64,000 nucleotides of DNA. Origin: Caulobacter sp. CCUG 60055 (lineage in GTDB: Bacteria > Pseudomonadota > Alphaproteobacteria > Caulobacterales > Caulobacteraceae). Made by a program: the position numbers and the translations under genes. The notes under the pieces were generated by a model. It worked only from the letters and a program-made list of their open reading frames with translations. It did not search any database and had not been told where the DNA came from. Of the stretch, positions 25,403 through 34,794 are shown in pieces. The DNA lies in assembly GCF_022750545.1 (NCBI RefSeq), contig NZ_PUIC01000002.1, positions 268,062 to 332,061 on the forward strand. Direction: 5' to 3'. Each line of letters begins with the position of its first letter. The stretch's first letter is position 1.

Positions 25403-28288
25403 ATGACCCGTTTCGCCCGCCGTGAAGCGCGGAGCGCCCTGGCCTGCATCCTGGGGGTGTCGGCCTTTGCGGCCGCGTCTTCGTCGGCCGCGGCCGAGGG
25501 GCTGGCGCTGGGTCAGGCCCTGCTCGCCCTGGGGCGCAAGTCGGGCATGCAGATCGTGTTCGAGCCCGGACGGATGGCCGGGCGCCGGGTGGACGGGTTT
25601 GTCAGCACGGGCGACGCCCAGGCCGACCTGCGACGGCTGGCCGGCCTCGCCGGCTTCGAGGTCGTCACGCTCAAGCCGGGGCTGTTCGCGTTGGTTCCCG
25701 CGCGTCCGAAGCGCGCTCAAGTTCAGCAAGCGGCGCCCGGCGCGGAGCGCGACGAGGCGAGCCCCTCGGTCGACGAGGTGGTGGTCGTGGCCGCCCGTCC
25801 CGGCGACCAGGTGTCGGACATCTGGATCAAACGGTTCGCCACCCAGCAGATCGACCGCACGTCCGCCGACGAGATCGCCCGCCTGCCGGCCGCCTCGTCC
25901 GCCGAAGCCGTCCGGCTGACGCCGGGCGTGCAGTTCGACAACCAGCGGGGGCTGGGCGAGTACATCTATGCGCGCGGGCTGGATTCGAACTTTCACCTCG
26001 TGCAGCTCGACGGTCGCAGCATCGCGCTCAACGAACTGATCGAAAACGGCGGCCCGCGCGGGCGCAGCTTTCGGTTCGAGGTCGTGCCCGCCGAGCTGGT
26101 CTCGCAGCTTGAGGTGGTCAAGACGCCGAGCGCGGCCGATCAGGACGGCGCCGTCGGCGTCACGGTCGACATCCAGACCCGCAAACCGCTGGACATCGGC
26201 GAGCGGCAGGACCTGACCGTTCAGGTCATCGACAACGACCTGCGCGGCGTTCCCGGCGGCGGCGTATCGGGCCTGGTCAGCTGGGTCGACCGGGACCGCA
26301 CCTTGGGGGTCGCGGTCAGCGGCCTGTCGCGCAACCGCTTCATCCGCAACGACCGGTTCTTTGAATTCCAGTGGGCGAGGGGCGCCTTCGTCCCGACCCT
26401 GCGCGAGACCGACTATGCGCCCAGCCGCGTCCGCCCGACCATCGAGCTGGAGGAGCGGACCCAGCAGGCCGCCGCCCTGGCCGTGCAGTGGCGGCCGACG
26501 CCCGCCTATCTCGCCGAACTCGACGTGCTCGCCGAGCGGCTTGACGTGCACTACGACGAGTACGGGCTGGACATCTATCCCGACGACGCCAGCATCCGGC
26601 GGCCGGTCTTCGTCCCCGGAAGCGAGCGGCGCGTCGGCGACACCATCGTGGCGGGGCGCATCGACAACGTGCGGTGGATGGCCTCGCGCGAGACCAGCCT
26701 GAACCGTCACGACCTGCTGGCGGCGGGGCTCCGGCAGACCTTCGCCTTCTCGCGCTGGAAGGTCACGGCCGACGCCGCCTATTCGCGCGCGCACAGCTTC
26801 CATCCCGACGGGCAGGGCACCTCGCGCGACCGCATCGCCTTCTTCGCCCCGTTGAGCTTCGATTTTTCGGGCGGCTACCGCAGCTTGGCCTCGCTCAAGA
26901 CCGACGTCGACTACGCGGACCCGAACAGCTACGCGGCCTGGACCTACAACTACGCGCCCAAGGACTCGGTCGATATCGACGAGGCCTACAGGATCGACGC
27001 CGAGCGGGCCTTCGACGGCGTGCTGACGGCGGTCAAGGCGGGCGTCCTGCGGCAGCATCGGGCGCGGGCCTACCGGCGGCGCGACTGGTTCCTGGACGGC
27101 CTGACGGGAACGCCGCTCTCCGCCCTGGGGCCAGCCTATTACGGGGCCTTGCCGTTCGGGAACTTCATGTCCGGCCTGCCCGGCGACAGTCCGCGGGTCT
27201 GGGTGGCGCCGTCGGCCAGCGCGTTCCGCGCGGCGCTGTTCACGCCCCAGGTCGCGGCCCTGCCCCTCACGCCCGACGATCTGGCGGCCAGCTACGACGT
27301 CGACGAGGACGTCCTGGCCGGATACCTCCAGGCCAGCTTCGCGTTCCGGCTTTTCGGCGCGCCGATCAGCGGGGAGGCGGGTCTGCGCCGCGCCTCGACC
27401 CGACAGGTGTCGAGCGGCTACGTCAGCGACGGGCGCGCCGCGACGCCGGTCTCCTACGAGCGGTCCTATGCGAACTGGCTTCCCAGTCTCAGCCTGAGGG
27501 CGGAACTGCGGCCCGACCTCGTCCTGCGCGCCTCGGTCGCCCGGACCCTGACCCGCCCCAACCTCATCGACGTGGCTCCGCGCATCACCACCTCGCTCGA
27601 CAACGAGACCGCCTCGGGCGGCAATCCGGACCTGAGGGCGTTCAGCGCGACCAATCTCGACCTGGCTCTGGAATGGTATCCGGGCCGATCGGCGACGCTG
27701 TCGCTGTCGGCGTTCCGCAAGGACATGGACAACTACATCACCTCGCAGAACGCGCCGCTCGAGGTTCCCGGCCACGGCGTCCTGCTGATGACCACCAGCG
27801 TCAACGGCGGGCGCGCCACGCTGGACGGCCTCGAACTGGTGTTCCGCGACAGCTTCATGCTGCCCGGCGTGGGCGGGCGGGTCACCCTGGGCGGCTCGGC
27901 CGCCGCCGCCTCCAGCCAGTCCCGCTTCCTGGCGGGCGACCGTCCGATCCGCGATCGGCTGACGGGGTTGTCGCAGACCAGCTACAGCCTCACGGGCGTC
28001 TACGAGCGGGGGCCGCTCTCGGCGAGCCTCGGCTATTTCTGGCGCGACCGGTACCTCAACAGCTACGGCAGCTCGGCGATCGGCGAGGAGTACGTGGCGC
28101 CCCTGGGCACGCTGGACGGCCAGATCGCCGTCAACCTGTCGCCGAACCTGACGGTCGAGATCGGCGTCGCCAACCTGACCGACGCGCGCAAGTACGTGTT
28201 CGGCGTTTCGGAGATTCAGCCTAAGGAGATCAACGCCTTCGGGCGGACCTTCACCTTTTCCCTCAAGTGGCGTCGCGGCGGCGGATGA
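25403..28288 (+). CDS. TonB-dependent receptor with STN signalling domain
   Basis: Receptor of about 961 residues. A signal peptide (ending AAAEG) is followed by an STN domain (about 30-105, LGQALLALGRKSGMQIVFEPG), which in FecA-type transducers contacts an anti-sigma factor. Then come a TonB-box-like DEVVVVAARPG, the plug (IYARGLDSNFHLVQLDGRS) and a large barrel with the NPDLRAFSATNLDLALEWY signature of the Xanthomonas/Caulobacter receptor family. ATG 25403 is preferred over TTG 25388. The stop overlaps the sigma-factor start as ATGA, so receptor, FecI and FecR are one coupled unit. Substrate unknown; plant or algal oligosaccharides are typical for the family. Confidence 0.88.
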   Translation: MTRFARREARSALACILGVSAFAAASSSAAAEGLALGQALLALGRKSGMQIVFEPGRMAGRRVDGFVSTGDAQADLRRLAGLAGFEVVTLKPGLFALVPARPKRAQVQQAAPGAERDEASPSVDEVVVVAARPGDQVSDIWIKRFATQQIDRTSADEIARLPAASSAEAVRLTPGVQFDNQRGLGEYIYARGLDSNFHLVQLDGRSIALNELIENGGPRGRSFRFEVVPAELVSQLEVVKTPSAADQDGAVGVTVDIQTRKPLDIGERQDLTVQVIDNDLRGVPGGGVSGLVSWVDRDRTLGVAVSGLSRNRFIRNDRFFEFQWARGAFVPTLRETDYAPSRVRPTIELEERTQQAAALAVQWRPTPAYLAELDVLAERLDVHYDEYGLDIYPDDASIRRPVFVPGSERRVGDTIVAGRIDNVRWMASRETSLNRHDLLAAGLRQTFAFSRWKVTADAAYSRAHSFHPDGQGTSRDRIAFFAPLSFDFSGGYRSLASLKTDVDYADPNSYAAWTYNYAPKDSVDIDEAYRIDAERAFDGVLTAVKAGVLRQHRARAYRRRDWFLDGLTGTPLSALGPAYYGALPFGNFMSGLPGDSPRVWVAPSASAFRAALFTPQVAALPLTPDDLAASYDVDEDVLAGYLQASFAFRLFGAPISGEAGLRRASTRQVSSGYVSDGRAATPVSYERSYANWLPSLSLRAELRPDLVLRASVARTLTRPNLIDVAPRITTSLDNETASGGNPDLRAFSATNLDLALEWYPGRSATLSLSAFRKDMDNYITSQNAPLEVPGHGVLLMTTSVNGGRATLDGLELVFRDSFMLPGVGGRVTLGGSAAAASSQSRFLAGDRPIRDRLTGLSQTSYSLTGVYERGPLSASLGYFWRDRYLNSYGSSAIGEEYVAPLGTLDGQIAVNLSPNLTVEIGVANLTDARKYVFGVSEIQPKEINAFGRTFTFSLKWRRGGG

Positions 28289-28854
28289 CCGATTCTGAAC
28301 CGCCTTCCCCCGCCGACGCCCCGACCGGCGTCGCGAGCGCCTCCAGCCGCGTCGAGCAGGCGCGGCGGTTCGCCGACTTCGTGCGGCGCTATCGCGGGCC
28401 GCTGGTGCAGTATTTCCGCAAGCGCGGGCTCGTCCATTCGGACGCCGAGGACCTCATGCAGGAGGTGTTCCTGCGCCTGATGCGCAGGCAGCGGGACGAG
28501 GCGGTCGAAATCTCCGACGGCTATGTGTTCTCGGCCGCCTCCAGCGTGCTTATCGACCACCATCGCCGGCGCGCGACCAGGGGGGCGAGCGCCGAACTGG
28601 ACCAGGATCTGGCCGACAACTCTCCCGGCGCCGATAAAATCCTGGAGGATCGCGAAGCGCTGCGCGTTATGCATACTGCGCTCTTTCAATTGAACGCGAA
28701 GCTGCGAAGGGCTTTCGTCCTGCATAGATTTGAACAGCTCAGCCACGCCGAGGTGGCCGCCAAGCTTGGCGTCTCGGTCAGCACGGTCGAGAAGTACGTC
28801 ATGGCGGCTCTGGAGAGGTTGAGGGGCGCCGTCGACCGTCGTGATGATGTCTGA
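28285..28854 (+). CDS. FecI-like ECF sigma factor
   Basis: Protein of 189 residues. Region 2 is seen in FADFVRRYRGPLVQYF and EDLMQEVFLRL; region 4 in LRRAFVLHRFEQLSHAEVAAKL and STVEKYVMAALERLR. Start at ATG 28285, overlapping the receptor stop by ATGA; the end overlaps the FecR start. It should direct RNA polymerase to receptor promoters when released by the FecR protein. The order receptor-sigma-antisigma differs from the classical fecIR-fecA order. Confidence 0.9.
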   Translation: MTDSEPPSPADAPTGVASASSRVEQARRFADFVRRYRGPLVQYFRKRGLVHSDAEDLMQEVFLRLMRRQRDEAVEISDGYVFSAASSVLIDHHRRRATRGASAELDQDLADNSPGADKILEDREALRVMHTALFQLNAKLRRAFVLHRFEQLSHAEVAAKLGVSVSTVEKYVMAALERLRGAVDRRDDV

Positions 28855-29794
28855 CCTTTCCACCGATCACGAGGGCGCCAGGGCCGAGCGGCTGGTGCTG
28901 CAGGGACTGCGGGCGCCGCTGGACGCCGCCGACGCCGCCTGGCTGGACGCCTGGGCGGCGGAATCGCCGGCGCGGATGGCCATGATCGACGGCTGGACGC
29001 GCGCCTGGGCGATGTCGGGCCTGATCGACCCGCACGAGGCCGCGGCCAGTGACGGCGCGGTGAACGAGAAGCTTGGGGCCACGGCGACGCGCCGGTGGGC
29101 CGTCGCCGCCGGTATCGCGGCGGCGGCGGCGATACCGGCCGCCGCGTGGCTGGGCCTGCGCGAGCGGGCGCGGACCTACGCCGCCCCCGCCGACCGCTCC
29201 TTGACCGCGGCCCTGGCCGACGGCACCGAGGTGGTGCTGAGCCGCGGCGGGCGCCTGGAGGCGCGCTTTGGCGGCGGGCGCCGAAGCATTCGCCAACTGG
29301 CGGGCGAGGCGTTCTACAAGGTGGCCAAGGATCCCGCCCGGCCGTTCCAGGTCGAGGCCGGCGGCTATCGCCTGACCGCCCTGGGCACCGCCTTCAACGT
29401 CGACCCGGCGCCGGGCGGCCTGCACGTCGACCTCGTCGAAGGCCGGCTGCGGATCGAGCCGCCGGGCGGGGCCGCGGCGATCCTGCTGAACGCCGGCGAG
29501 CGCTTCCGGGCCGAGGACGGGCTTCGGGCGGTCGCGGCCGACGTCGACGCGGCCAGGGCCTGGACCGAGGGACGGCTGGTGTTCGACGACGAGAGCCTGG
29601 GACAGGTCGCCGCCAGTATGGCGCGCCATTCCGGCCGCAGGCTGGTCTTCGCCGACTCCAGGCTGAGCGGCCTGCGCTTCTCGGGCGTCCTGCGCCTCGA
29701 CGACCTTGCGGCCTGGAAGCCGGCCATCGAGGCGGTGCTGCCGGTCGAACTGTCCGAGACCCAGGGCGGCTACCTGGTCTCCGCGCGCCGCTGA
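28844..29794 (+). CDS. FecR-like anti-sigma / sigma regulator
   Basis: About 316 residues: cytoplasmic N-terminal DUF4880-like region (WLDAWAAESPARMAM), one membrane helix (about 85-102), then the periplasmic FecR domain (LADGTEVVLSRGGRLEARF, LAGEAFYKVAKDPARPFQVEA, TAFNVDPAPGGLHVDLVEG) and a C-terminal STN-contact region. The ATG at 28844 overlaps the sigma-factor end. It senses loading of the STN receptor and controls the FecI protein. Confidence 0.9.
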   Translation: MMSDLSTDHEGARAERLVLQGLRAPLDAADAAWLDAWAAESPARMAMIDGWTRAWAMSGLIDPHEAAASDGAVNEKLGATATRRWAVAAGIAAAAAIPAAAWLGLRERARTYAAPADRSLTAALADGTEVVLSRGGRLEARFGGGRRSIRQLAGEAFYKVAKDPARPFQVEAGGYRLTALGTAFNVDPAPGGLHVDLVEGRLRIEPPGGAAAILLNAGERFRAEDGLRAVAADVDAARAWTEGRLVFDDESLGQVAASMARHSGRRLVFADSRLSGLRFSGVLRLDDLAAWKPAIEAVLPVELSETQGGYLVSARR

Positions 29795-29849
29795 ACGCTT
29801 GTCCCGATGGCGCGGGGCGGGGCGCGCGTGAACTTTTCTTGAAGATCCT

Positions 29850-29877
29850 ACGGACCCGCTGAAGCGGTCCGTTCTGC
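29850..29877 (+). terminator. Hairpin after FecR
   Basis: ACGGACCCGCT (29850-29860) and AGCGGTCCGT (29863-29872) pair with one bulge and are followed by TCTGCC. It lies between FecR and the next receptor, so it may end the first transcript or attenuate read-through. Confidence 0.5.
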
Positions 29878-29932
29878 CTTCCGACGCCGATAAGCGTGGG
29901 GAGGGCCCCCGACGCCGCGTCTGGGGATAGTC

Positions 29933-32836
29933 ATGACCACCGCAATTTTCGCCCGCGCGCGCCGCCATGGGTTTCTGGCCGGCGCCGCCCTTGCGCCCTT
30001 CCTCATGGCCGTGTCCGCCGCCGGCGTCGCGCACGCGGCCGATGTCGGAGCCTCGTCGTCCGGTTCCGCCGTCGACGAACTGGTGGTGACCGGCGCCAAG
30101 GAGAAGGGCTCGTTGCTGGAGAAGCGCAACGACGTCGCCGTCTCCAGCGTGATCTCGGCCGAAGAGATGACCCGCCGGCCGGTGAGCAACGTCGTCGAAG
30201 CCCTGTCGATCCTGCCCGGGGTGTCGGCCTACGCCGACATGGGCCTGGGCCAGGCGGCGACCGGCGAACCGGAGTTCGTCACCATCCGGGGCATCGATTC
30301 CAGCTACAACGCCTATTCGCTGAACGGCGTGCGCGCGCCGCAGTCCGATCCCGGCAGCCGCGCCCTGTCGCTGAAGCTGGTGCCGCCCTTCGGCCTGCAG
30401 TCGATCAAGGTCGTCAAGTCGCCGACGGCGGAATATGACGGCGACTCCATCGGCGGCGTGGTCGATATCCGCACGCCGACGGCCTACGACTTCGGCGGGG
30501 CGCTGACGCGGATCACCCTCCGCGGCGACCTGGCCGACCTGGCCGAGCGGCGCGGCCTGAACGGCAAGGGCGGGGCGGTGCAGGGTGAGTTCGCCCGCAA
30601 GTTCGCCGACGGCCGGTTCGGCGTCTACGCCACCGCCTATTACGAGCAGAAGAACTCGACCGGCGAGGCGGGCGAAGTCGCCGGCTGGGTCCCCACCGAA
30701 GCCTTCCAAAGCGACGTCAAGGACTTCACCAAGGTCGACTCGCTTTCGGCGAACTCGTTCAAGTGGGATTTCTACACCAACCGCATCGAACGTTTCGGCG
30801 GCAACGTCTCGGTCGACTACCGCACCGACGCGCAAACGCTCTACGCCCAGGTCACCTATGGCAAGTACAAGGACCGTGGCGACGACAACCAGATGAACGT
30901 CCGGCCCGGCCTGGCCAACACCGGCAAGGACGCGGCCGGCCACCCGCTCGACTACTGGGGCCGCCCGGTCGGGCCGGGGCTGCCGGGCGACGCCAACTAC
31001 GCGCCGCAGCAGGTCAACAGCAATCCCGGCGGCGGCGCCTATGACGCCAGCGGCTTCTACAGCATCCCCGGAAGCTTCGCCGGCCACTACTTCCAGCTTC
31101 GCGACCAGGAGAGCGAGCTGATCACCGTCAAGATCGGCGGCTCGACCAAGCGCGACCGGCTGACCTTCGACTACGACCTGTCCTACGGCTACGCCAAGCA
31201 GGCCCGGCCGAACTATGTCGAGGCCAGCTTCTACGGCCTGCCGATCGAGGGCGCCCGCTACAACATCCAGTGGAGCGATCCGCACACCCCGCGCATCGTG
31301 TTCAACAGCGCCGCCGCGCGCGACGCGATCTTCAGCCAGGACTCCAACCGGCTGTGGAAGACGCAGGGCTCCGACAGCGCCTCCGACAACGGCGTCTGGG
31401 CCGGCAAGTTCAACGTGACCTATGACGCGGGCGGCAAGACGCTGCGCCAGCTCCGCGCGGGCCTGGCCTATTCGGCGTCCGAGCGCAGCCAGTACGAGCA
31501 TGAGTTCACCGGCTCGGACGGCGACAACCTCGCCCTGCTGACGCCCCAGGGCTACGCCTCGCCCTATTTCAATCCGGCCGGCCCGACCATCGGCGCGCTG
31601 CCGGGAACCAACCTCAGCGGCGCGGTGCTGGGCAGCTATCCCGGCGTCTTCCGGGCGCTGGACCGCAGCTATTATCCCGGCCTGATCACGCCGCACGCCT
31701 ATCAGGACAACTTCGCCATCGACCCCAAGACGGGTCTGGCGACCTGGGGCAATCCCGGCGCCTATTCCATCAACGACTATAACCGCCGGTCGGTCAGCGG
31801 CGACGAGAAGATCCTGGCCGCCTATGTCTCGGCCGAACTGAACTTCGGCCCGCTGTCGGTCTATCCGGGCCTGCGCTACGAATACACCGACTACTCGGCC
31901 ACCTATTGGGCGGTGGACGGCGCCAGCGGCGGCTTCAAGAGCTTCGGCTCGGACTACGGCGAGGTGCTGCCGAGCGTGAACCTCGTCTATCGGACCGACA
32001 ACGGCCTGGTCTATCGCGGCTCGATCCGGCGCGGCTTCTCGCGACCGGCGTTCGGGCTGCTGGCCCAGCCGGCCAGCATCAGCCGCGACCCGACCAACTC
32101 CAACATCATCCTGGCGATCAGCCAGGGCAATCCGAACCTGAAGCCGACCGAGTCGATCAACTACGACGCCTCGGTGGAGTACTACAATCAGAGCGGCGGC
32201 CTGTTCGAGGCGGCGGCCTACTACAAGGACATCAATAACTTCATCTACGCGGCCAGCGTCACCGGGGCCGCGCCCAGCTCCCAGACGGCCTCGCTGGCCA
32301 ACGCCGGCGTGACCATCAGCCAGCCGGAGAACGGCGGCTCGGCCAAGCTGATGGGCGTCGAGCTCAACGCCCGCCAGCAGCTCAAATTCCTGCCGGGCCC
32401 GTGGAGCGGCCTCGGGGTCGGCGTCAACGCCACGTTTCAGCACAGCGAAGCCGACAGCAAGCGGGCCGACCACTTCGGCCGCAAGACCTGGCTCCCGCGC
32501 GCGCCCGAGCAGATCTTCAATATCGAGGCGTTCTACAACTACGGGAATTTCAGCGCGGACCTGACCTATCAGTACACGGGCCTGCAGCTGGTCAACCTGA
32601 CGAGCAACAATCTCGACAACTACCTCCAGCCGACGAAATTCCTCAATCTCAGCGTCGGCTACGTGCTCAACGGCGTGAACTTCACCCTCGCCGCCAAGAA
32701 CCTCACCAACGAGCCGGTGTTCTGGAAGACGCTAGGCAAGTCCACGCGCTACCTCGGCACTCAGGACGGCGGCGGCAACGGCTCTTATGTCGAAACCGGC
32801 CGGGTGTTCAGCCTGACCGCCAGCTACGCCTGGTAG
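29933..32836 (+). CDS. TonB-dependent receptor, Xanthomonas/Caulobacter oligosaccharide type
   Basis: Receptor of 967 residues with a signal peptide (about 1-36, ending AHAAD), TonB-box-like VDELVVTGAKEK, plug (EFVTIRGIDSSYNAYSLNGV, IKVVKSPTAEYDGDSIGG) and a long barrel containing NPNLKPTESINYDASVEYY; the last residues are SYAW. There is no STN domain, so it is not itself a signal transducer. It lies 138 bases after FecR and is probably a target of the neighbouring sigma factor. The next gene encodes a PHP-type hydrolase, a possible processing partner. Substrate unknown. Confidence 0.88.
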   Translation: MTTAIFARARRHGFLAGAALAPFLMAVSAAGVAHAADVGASSSGSAVDELVVTGAKEKGSLLEKRNDVAVSSVISAEEMTRRPVSNVVEALSILPGVSAYADMGLGQAATGEPEFVTIRGIDSSYNAYSLNGVRAPQSDPGSRALSLKLVPPFGLQSIKVVKSPTAEYDGDSIGGVVDIRTPTAYDFGGALTRITLRGDLADLAERRGLNGKGGAVQGEFARKFADGRFGVYATAYYEQKNSTGEAGEVAGWVPTEAFQSDVKDFTKVDSLSANSFKWDFYTNRIERFGGNVSVDYRTDAQTLYAQVTYGKYKDRGDDNQMNVRPGLANTGKDAAGHPLDYWGRPVGPGLPGDANYAPQQVNSNPGGGAYDASGFYSIPGSFAGHYFQLRDQESELITVKIGGSTKRDRLTFDYDLSYGYAKQARPNYVEASFYGLPIEGARYNIQWSDPHTPRIVFNSAAARDAIFSQDSNRLWKTQGSDSASDNGVWAGKFNVTYDAGGKTLRQLRAGLAYSASERSQYEHEFTGSDGDNLALLTPQGYASPYFNPAGPTIGALPGTNLSGAVLGSYPGVFRALDRSYYPGLITPHAYQDNFAIDPKTGLATWGNPGAYSINDYNRRSVSGDEKILAAYVSAELNFGPLSVYPGLRYEYTDYSATYWAVDGASGGFKSFGSDYGEVLPSVNLVYRTDNGLVYRGSIRRGFSRPAFGLLAQPASISRDPTNSNIILAISQGNPNLKPTESINYDASVEYYNQSGGLFEAAAYYKDINNFIYAASVTGAAPSSQTASLANAGVTISQPENGGSAKLMGVELNARQQLKFLPGPWSGLGVGVNATFQHSEADSKRADHFGRKTWLPRAPEQIFNIEAFYNYGNFSADLTYQYTGLQLVNLTSNNLDNYLQPTKFLNLSVGYVLNGVNFTLAAKNLTNEPVFWKTLGKSTRYLGTQDGGGNGSYVETGRVFSLTASYAW

Positions 32837-32854
32837 GCCGCGCCTGCAAAAGGA

Positions 32855-32906
32855 CAGAGCGCGTCTGGCGGGCGAAATCGCCGAAACCTTAGCCTGACGC
32901 GCTCTG
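32855..32906 (+). terminator. Long-loop inverted repeat after the receptor
   Basis: CAGAGCGCGTC (32855-32865) and GACGCGCTCTG (32896-32906) are perfect 11-bp arms around a 30-base loop that holds its own GGCG..CGCC pairing. It is the likely end structure of the receptor transcript; no T-run. Confidence 0.45.
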
Positions 32907-33016
32907 AGCCTGCGGGGCCCTCGGTCCCGCGCCGGCCGCCCAGCCGCGAACTCCCCCCTCGCGCGGCTGGGCGGTCGTTTTCTCCGGTCTCGGAACCTTC
33001 AGCCCTGGAGCGTCTC

Positions 33017-34660
33017 ATGTCGCCTGTCGCCGCCCTCAAATTCGTCCGAACCTGGTTGTCGCTGGCCTTGCTGGCGGTCGTCGCGCCCTGGATCGCAACC
33101 ACGCCCGCCCGCGCCGCAGACCGGACGCCGGATGTCGTCCTGGAAGGCGAGGTGCGCGGCGGACAGAGCGGAGCGGACCTGGACCTGCCCTTCACCGTGC
33201 CCGCCGGCACGGCCGCGGTGCGGGTGGTGGTCGACTATCCGCATACTCCCCACGGCGCGATCCTCTACACGGGCCTTTACGATCCGCAGCGGTTCCGGGG
33301 CTGGGGCGGCGGCATCAAGACCGATTTCACCGTGGCCGAGGCCTTCGCCTCGCCGTCGTTCAACCTCGGTCCCATCCCGCCGGGGGGCTGGCGGCTGGCG
33401 ATGGGCGTCGCTTTCGCCGGGCGGGGCCCGGCCACGCCCTATCAGGTGAAGATCTATTTCAGTCGGGCGACGGACATGGAGCACGTGGCCTTCGCCAATG
33501 CGCCCCTGCGAACCGAGGCGGGCTGGTATCGCGGCGACCTGCACGCCCACACCGGCGACAGCGACGGCGCCTGCCTCAGCCTCGGCGGCCGCCCGGCGCC
33601 GTGCCCAGCCTTCTTCACCCTGCAGTCGGCGGTGGATCGCGGCCTCGATTTCGTGGCCGTCACCGACCACAACGTCACCTCGCACTTCGGCATGCTCGGC
33701 GGGCTCCAGGCCTATTTCGACACGCTTCTCGTTCTGCCGGGCCGCGAGATCACCACCCGTTTCGGCCACGCCAACCTGATCGGACCGATGGGCGACCTCG
33801 AGATCGGTCTGGGCCGGCCGGGCGCCGAGGACATGACCGCGCTGCTCAAGGCCGCCAAGGCGAGCGGCGGCTTCCTGTCCATCAACCACCCCGCCCTGGC
33901 GTCGGGCGAGGACTGCCTGGGCTGCGGCTGGACGGCCGATATCGACTACGGCCTGGTTCAGGGCGTCGAGGCGGTCAATGGCGGCACCATCGCCGAGGCG
34001 CCGCCCGGGGCGCAGGACGCGGCGCCCGGCTTCCATATCCCGTTCTGGCAGGAGCGCCTCAACGCCGGCCACCGGCTGATCGGCGTCGGCGGCAGCGACA
34101 ATCACGACCCCCGTCAGGCGCTCGGCCGGGGCTCGCCGATCGGCCCGCAGTCGCCCCTCGGCTATCCGGCGACGGTGGTCTACGCGCGGGAGCTTTCCCA
34201 GGTCGCGATCCTGGACGGCCTGCGCTCGGGCCGGGTGTTCGTCGACCTGCGTTCCGGCCGCGGCCGCGTCCTCGACCTTTCGGCCCGCCTCGGAGGGGCC
34301 TCGGCGGTGATGGGCGGAACCCTCGCCGCGCCGGCCAGGGGAGGCGGTCCGCTGACGGGCGACATCCATGTCATGGGCGCCAAGGGGGGCAAGGTCGAAC
34401 TGATCGTCGACGGCGCGCCTCGCGCGCTGGCCTCGGACCGGATCGACCTCGACGACTGGACAACGTCCTTCCGCCTGGCCGACCCGCGCGGCGTCAGATG
34501 GTTCCGCGTCAACGTCCGCGATCCGGACGGCCGCCTGGCCATGGTCGGCAACCCGATCTTCCTGGACCACGGTCAGGACGCCGCCGGCCGAACGACGGGC
34601 GGAAATCGGCCGCCGGAGATCGCGGGCGCGTCTCCGGCGTCAGGCAAGCCCCGGAAATAA
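33017..34660 (+). CDS. Secreted PHP-domain / CehA-McbA-like metallohydrolase
   Basis: Protein of 547 residues with a signal peptide (about 1-35). An N-terminal beta-rich region of about 150 residues precedes a PHP-type metal site: GDLHAHTGD (His176, His178), VTDHN (about 215), INHPAL (about 290) and GGSDNHD (Asp361, His363). CehA/McbA-type PHP proteins include secreted carbaryl esterase and phosphodiesterases, so hydrolysis of an ester or phosphoester outside the cytoplasm is plausible. The preceding receptor gene may import its product. Substrate unknown. Confidence 0.82.
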   Translation: MSPVAALKFVRTWLSLALLAVVAPWIATTPARAADRTPDVVLEGEVRGGQSGADLDLPFTVPAGTAAVRVVVDYPHTPHGAILYTGLYDPQRFRGWGGGIKTDFTVAEAFASPSFNLGPIPPGGWRLAMGVAFAGRGPATPYQVKIYFSRATDMEHVAFANAPLRTEAGWYRGDLHAHTGDSDGACLSLGGRPAPCPAFFTLQSAVDRGLDFVAVTDHNVTSHFGMLGGLQAYFDTLLVLPGREITTRFGHANLIGPMGDLEIGLGRPGAEDMTALLKAAKASGGFLSINHPALASGEDCLGCGWTADIDYGLVQGVEAVNGGTIAEAPPGAQDAAPGFHIPFWQERLNAGHRLIGVGGSDNHDPRQALGRGSPIGPQSPLGYPATVVYARELSQVAILDGLRSGRVFVDLRSGRGRVLDLSARLGGASAVMGGTLAAPARGGGPLTGDIHVMGAKGGKVELIVDGAPRALASDRIDLDDWTTSFRLADPRGVRWFRVNVRDPDGRLAMVGNPIFLDHGQDAAGRTTGGNRPPEIAGASPASGKPRK

Positions 34661-34748
34661 CGAGCGGAATCATCGCCTGAAAACCGAGCGTCGAGCCGGG
34701 TATCTGTCGACATCGCGACGAGGTCGGAAGCCGTGCATACATCGTCAC

Positions 34749-34764
34749 GACGATCCGGATCGTC
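34749..34764. repeat. 16-bp perfect palindrome between convergent genes
   Basis: GACGATCCGGATCGTC is fully self-complementary and lies in the 134-bp gap between the PHP hydrolase and amidohydrolase genes. The flanking bases (34740-34790, ...CGGCTCGGCCTGACAAGACC) loosely resemble a stretch at 38100-38180 beside transposase remnants, so this may be a repeat-family fragment rather than a terminator. Confidence 0.35.
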
Positions 34765-34794
34765 TCCGGCGGGCGGCTCGGCCTGACAAGACCC

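Noticed and set aside
24761..27775. 1004-residue minus-strand frame
   Set aside because: It is antisense to the membrane-protein and STN-receptor genes, with arginine, glycine and aspartate rich noise and no domain.
28799..32473. 1224-residue minus-strand frame
   Set aside because: It lies opposite FecR and a receptor with clear family signatures. Long antisense frames are common at this base composition.
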